Part shown: positions 60,942 to 64,000 of the stretch, piece after piece
How the letters are laid out: each line of letters starts with the position of its first letter
Numbering within the stretch: position 1 is the first letter of the stretch
NCBI GenBank assembly: GCA_035315185.1
Contig: DATFYE010000203.1
Span: forward strand, 1 to 64,000
DNA length: 64,000 nucleotides
Direction: 5' to 3'
Source of the DNA: JADGQN01 sp035315185
Lineage (GTDB): Bacteria; Desulfobacterota; Syntrophorhabdia; Syntrophorhabdales; WCHB1-27
Translations under genes and position numbers: made by a program
Notes under the pieces: generated by a model
What the model was told of the DNA's origin: nothing
The model's input: the letters and a program-made list of their open reading frames with translations, nothing else
The model's database searches: none

Positions 60942-62615
60942 ATGGGGGAGAAAGACTACAAAAAATTATGGTGGAAAATCGTCTTTGCCATTCTCGGTTT
61001 TTCTCTGATCCCTCTCTTTGCTCTCGGCATCGCCATTTACTACCAGTTTAGCGTCTCCTACACGGCCAAGATCATAGAAGACCTGAAGACCTTAGTGGAG
61101 AATCGCCGGAGTGCGATAGATCTTTTCTTTGATGAACGTATCTCCCAGCTGGTGACCTTAGCCCATACCCACAGCTTAAGCCTGCTGACTGATGAGACCA
61201 ACCTGAATGTAATGTTTAATACGATGCAAACCCGCTCGAAGTCTTTTATCGACATTGGCGTTATTGACTGGAAGGGTAATCACGTGGCGTATGTCGGCCC
61301 TTATCCGGAGCTTAAAGGGGTCAATTACAAGAACGAGGAGTGGTTCCAGTCGGTCCTGTCTAGAGGGGTCTACATCAGCGACGTATTTATGGGGTTTCGA
61401 AAATTTCCTCACTTCATCATCGCTGTCGCGAGTCGGCAAGGCGATAAGACGTGGATTCTTCGGGCGACGATCAACTCCGATATTATTGATCGCCTAGTCG
61501 GAGCTGCTCAAATGGGGAAACGAGGAGACGCCTTCATTATAAACAAGGATAACATGCTCCAAACAGCTCCCCGGTTCAGCGGCGATCTGCTTGGCCGACC
61601 AAAGGCACCCGATTTCTCAAAGACAGTCGAAACTTCCGTTGAAGAGATTGCATCGGGCAGCGAGCACAGCTTTTTTTCTGCCAGTGTGATCAACAACACC
61701 AGATGGATTCTGGTTGTAAAAGAGGAGTTCGGGGAACAGCTGACCCCTCTATTGAGAGCCCGCTCTATCGCCGTGGCCCTCTGCTTGGTCGGTATACTGG
61801 TCATCGTTGTAGGTACCGTGCTAACCACCCGTTCTCTGATGAAGGAATTGATCAGGGTGGACCGGGAGAAAGCTGTTTCCGATGATATGGTTATTCAATC
61901 GAGTAAAATGGCGGCACTGGGAAAGATGGCTGCCGGCATAGCTCATGAGATTAACAACCCTCTTGCGGTGATAGGGGAGAAGGTGGGCTGGATAAGAGAT
62001 CTTCTGACTGAAGAAGACCTTGGCCACAGTACCAACCTTAAGGAGATTGATGATGCGGCCCGCAGCGTGCAAGCACAAGTGGAGCGGGCGAGGAAAGTGA
62101 CGCACCGCTTCCTGGGTTTTGCCAGGCGCATGGAGCCGGTCCGCGAACAGGTTGACGTGAACAGAACCTTGAACGATACGGTTGAGCTGCTGGGCAACGA
62201 ATCCCGATATCGCAACATTGATATTCAGATGGAGCTTGATCCAAATCTGCCAAGGCTCCTGAGCGATGCGTCTCAACTGCAGCAGGTGTTTATTAACATC
62301 ATCAACAACGCAATCGATGCCATCGACGGCGTTATTGACCCTTCCCGCAGGGGTGGAAAGATCCAGATAAGAACCGCACTTCTCTCCAAGACGAACGAAA
62401 TCCTGATAGAGATTTCAGATGACGGCCCGGGAATATCCAAAGAAAATATCGGTAAGATTTTTGACCCGTTTTTTACCACTAAAGAGGTTGGAAAAGGCAC
62501 GGGCCTGGGCTTGTCCATCGTGTATAGCATTATAGAGAAACTGGGCGGCCGAGTCACCGTCGCCAGCAAGAACGGCAAAGGAACGACCTTTGCAATCTCT
62601 TTTCCAGTGATGTAA
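60942..62615 (+). CDS. Cache-domain sensor histidine kinase
   Basis: The 557-residue protein has a first helix (about 13-33), a periplasmic dCache-type sensor (about 35-275; SFIDIGVIDWKGNHVAYVGPY is typical), and a second helix (about 280-300). The kinase core has His335 in AGIAHEINNPLAVIGEK, the N box INNAIDAID, G1 DDGPGIS, F DPFFTTKEVGKG and G2 GTGLGLSIVY. It phosphorylates a response regulator, presumably the next gene, in response to an extracytoplasmic ligand. No HAMP domain is apparent. It belongs to the TauE module operon; what the sensor binds is unknown, and a sulfur or carboxylate compound is a guess. Confidence 0.93.
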   Translation: MGEKDYKKLWWKIVFAILGFSLIPLFALGIAIYYQFSVSYTAKIIEDLKTLVENRRSAIDLFFDERISQLVTLAHTHSLSLLTDETNLNVMFNTMQTRSKSFIDIGVIDWKGNHVAYVGPYPELKGVNYKNEEWFQSVLSRGVYISDVFMGFRKFPHFIIAVASRQGDKTWILRATINSDIIDRLVGAAQMGKRGDAFIINKDNMLQTAPRFSGDLLGRPKAPDFSKTVETSVEEIASGSEHSFFSASVINNTRWILVVKEEFGEQLTPLLRARSIAVALCLVGILVIVVGTVLTTRSLMKELIRVDREKAVSDDMVIQSSKMAALGKMAAGIAHEINNPLAVIGEKVGWIRDLLTEEDLGHSTNLKEIDDAARSVQAQVERARKVTHRFLGFARRMEPVREQVDVNRTLNDTVELLGNESRYRNIDIQMELDPNLPRLLSDASQLQQVFINIINNAIDAIDGVIDPSRRGGKIQIRTALLSKTNEILIEISDDGPGISKENIGKIFDPFFTTKEVGKGTGLGLSIVYSIIEKLGGRVTVASKNGKGTTFAISFPVM

Positions 62616-62638
62616 GAAGGAAGGGCAGAAGGGGCTGC

Positions 62639-63037
62639 ATGGCTGAGGCATTTCGAGTGCTGGTCGTTGATGACGAAGGTGATTTCAGGGAGACGCTGGT
62701 CAAGAGGCTAAAAGCGAGAAAACTGGATGTCCGCGGTAGTGAAAGCGGTCAAAGCGCCCTTGACCTGATGGAAAAGATAGCGTTTGATGTCGTGATCTTA
62801 GATATCAAGATGCCGGGTATGGATGGGATCACGGCCTTGGAAGAGATGAAAAAGAGGACGCCGTTCGTCGAGGTGATTCTCCTCACGGGCCACGCTTCTG
62901 TGGAGGCAGGGATTGAAGGGATGAAGCTCGGAGCCTTCGATTATGTGATGAAACCGGTAAACGTCGATGAGTTGCTCGAAAAGGTACGCGAAGCATACGA
63001 AAGAAAAGTCATTCGCGAGGAACAACCTGAGAGTTAG
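62639..63037 (+). CDS. single-domain response regulator
   Basis: A 132-residue receiver-only protein: acidic pair VVDDEGDF (residues 10-17), phospho-acceptor Asp55 in VVILDIKMPGMDG, Thr in ILLTGHAS and Lys in DYVMKPVN. No output domain, so it must act by protein interaction, for example on the kinase, the PEP-synthase-like proteins or a permease. It starts 23 bases after the kinase. Its stop overlaps the stop of the convergent PEP-synthase-like gene by four bases. Confidence 0.95.
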   Translation: MAEAFRVLVVDDEGDFRETLVKRLKARKLDVRGSESGQSALDLMEKIAFDVVILDIKMPGMDGITALEEMKKRTPFVEVILLTGHASVEAGIEGMKLGAFDYVMKPVNVDELLEKVREAYERKVIREEQPES

Positions 63038-64000
63038 CCGCTCCCGAGTGAATAATTCCCGGCCAGAAAATTCTTAGCAAGAGCAGGAATGCTCTCCTCA
63101 TTCTGCATGAGCATGTCCATCTGACGTGTATAGAGGAGTAGTCTTCCGATCAGGTCCAGTCTTTCAGTGATAAGATCGCATGGGTACTTTTGTATCCGCG
63201 CGTCCACTAAATCCTCGTGGACGTTCACCGCAAAATCCAACTTTTTCAAGATGAGGGCAATGGCTCGCGCCCGACGGTTGCGTCGTACATAGTCGGCAGC
63301 CCCTCCTTTAAATGAAAAGCTGATGTAGTTCGCATCGACACTCGGGCCGCAATGCGAATCAAGAGCGCTGTAATGGTAGCCCACTCTGGAACTGAAGTTC
63401 AGATAGTAGTTCGAGATGATGGCGAAACTTGCGTCTCCAAAACGGTCAGTAGTTGGTGGAGGGGCTGTTGCCTGCTCCATCATGACAGAGACAAAACCGC
63501 TGAGGCTGACCGGTCGCGGACCGGCCTGCTGAAAAGCTTCATGCATCATTCCGCTGAGAACCGCCTTAAAAGGAACGGAACCTATATCATCAACCTTGAT
63601 CTTCTTCGATTCCTCTTTGCCTGACACAATTCCGCCTCCCACGTCTATCACGTAAAGGTCCAGGGGAATTTTAGCCTCCAGTTTGACCGCAAAACCGTCT
63701 TTTCTTGAAACTAAATCACCAATCTCGAACATCTCGGCATAAGACTTTTCATGCACCAGACGGCCGATGTCATGAAGGGTCTCGCAAAACTCAGGAGCAA
63801 AGTCCGAAGCTTTTGGGTCTGTCAAGCGTAAAGGGACAATATAGTCGGCGAGCTTTCGCAAAGTCTGGTAAACCGGCGTATGCTTCATCGGGGACTCGAC
63901 CTTCTTCTGGAGGGCCAGTAACTCAATAGCCGTTCCCTGGTAGACCTTTCCGGAAAAAGCGTCTACCGTGATCTGCATTCCTGTAGGAATAGTCGCGGTA
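63034..64000 (-). CDS. PEP-synthase-like protein, C-terminal part
   Basis: At least 322 residues are visible; the gene runs off the right edge. The first visible part ends the swivel domain (TVDAFSGKVYQG), and the rest is the shared C-terminal domain: FCETLHDIGRLVHEKSYAEM, YVIDVGGGIVSG, SFAIISNYYLNFSSRVGYHY and the end FLAGNYSLGSG. It is most like the 863-residue protein (51814-54405). The ATP-grasp domain is presumed outside the window. It converges with the response regulator. Confidence 0.85.
   Translation of the reverse strand, partial: TATIPTGMQITVDAFSGKVYQGTAIELLALQKKVESPMKHTPVYQTLRKLADYIVPLRLTDPKASDFAPEFCETLHDIGRLVHEKSYAEMFEIGDLVSRKDGFAVKLEAKIPLDLYVIDVGGGIVSGKEESKKIKVDDIGSVPFKAVLSGMMHEAFQQAGPRPVSLSGFVSVMMEQATAPPPTTDRFGDASFAIISNYYLNFSSRVGYHYSALDSHCGPSVDANYISFSFKGGAADYVRRNRRARAIALILKKLDFAVNVHEDLVDARIQKYPCDLITERLDLIGRLLLYTRQMDMLMQNEESIPALAKNFLAGNYSLGSG

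Overview
The window is a bacterial chromosome segment of roughly 55% GC. It most likely comes from an anaerobic deltaproteobacterial (Desulfobacterota) lineage, possibly related to Syntrophorhabdales. This rests on gene content only: an indolepyruvate:ferredoxin oxidoreductase subunit, a membrane pyrophosphatase, a multihaem cytochrome, four UGA-decoded selenocysteine genes, and a TauE/SafE plus PEP-synthase-like module that I associate from memory with Desulfovibrio-type genomes. No rRNA, tRNA, CRISPR array, transposase or integrase was seen.

Layout. 1-4,450: the start of a TolC-like efflux gene, two weak small ORFs, an iorA without iorB, and a divergent orphan substrate-binding protein. 4,840-6,549: rpoD with promoter and terminator. 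6,587-22,754: a division and cell-wall (dcw) operon in the order mraZ, rsmH, ftsL, PASTA protein, murE, murF, mraY, murD, ten-TM protein, murG, murC, murB, ddl, ftsQ, ftsA, ftsZ. The ftsI position holds a PASTA protein with no transpeptidase, and the ftsW position holds a small polytopic protein with no recognisable SEDS motif. 22,764-25,789: a B12-type radical SAM protein, then a NifU-like protein and two tandem rhodanese-like proteins, each interrupted by an in-frame TGA followed by a SECIS-like hairpin. 26,158-42,774: orphan rplC, a heterodimeric ABC exporter, a histidine phosphatase, a K+-independent-type pyrophosphatase, an MFS exporter, an RRM protein with rpsU, amrS, lon, an M18 aminopeptidase, a cupin and a MOT1-like transporter. 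42,786-44,159: a fourth selenoprotein, UshA-like with a tetrahaem C-terminus.

44,511-64,000: a large accessory module with five TauE/SafE permeases, three PEP-synthase-like proteins (ATP-grasp plus phosphohistidine swivel where visible, no PEP barrel recognised, a shared unusual C-terminal domain; one fused to a periplasmic TIGR02186-like domain), a cytidylate-kinase-like/BON protein, small membrane proteins, a DUF4881-like lipoprotein, and a histidine kinase with a stand-alone receiver. Two parts of it share a 36-bp upstream element. I infer a membrane-associated sulfur-anion transport or sensing system with phosphotransfer.

The main discoveries are the four recoded selenoprotein genes, which standard gene calling would split or truncate, the dcw cluster lacking ftsI and ftsW, and the TauE/PEP-synthase-like module with its transmembrane fusion. 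Intergenic inverted repeats with TATACCAA-type ends suggest a small non-autonomous repeat family.
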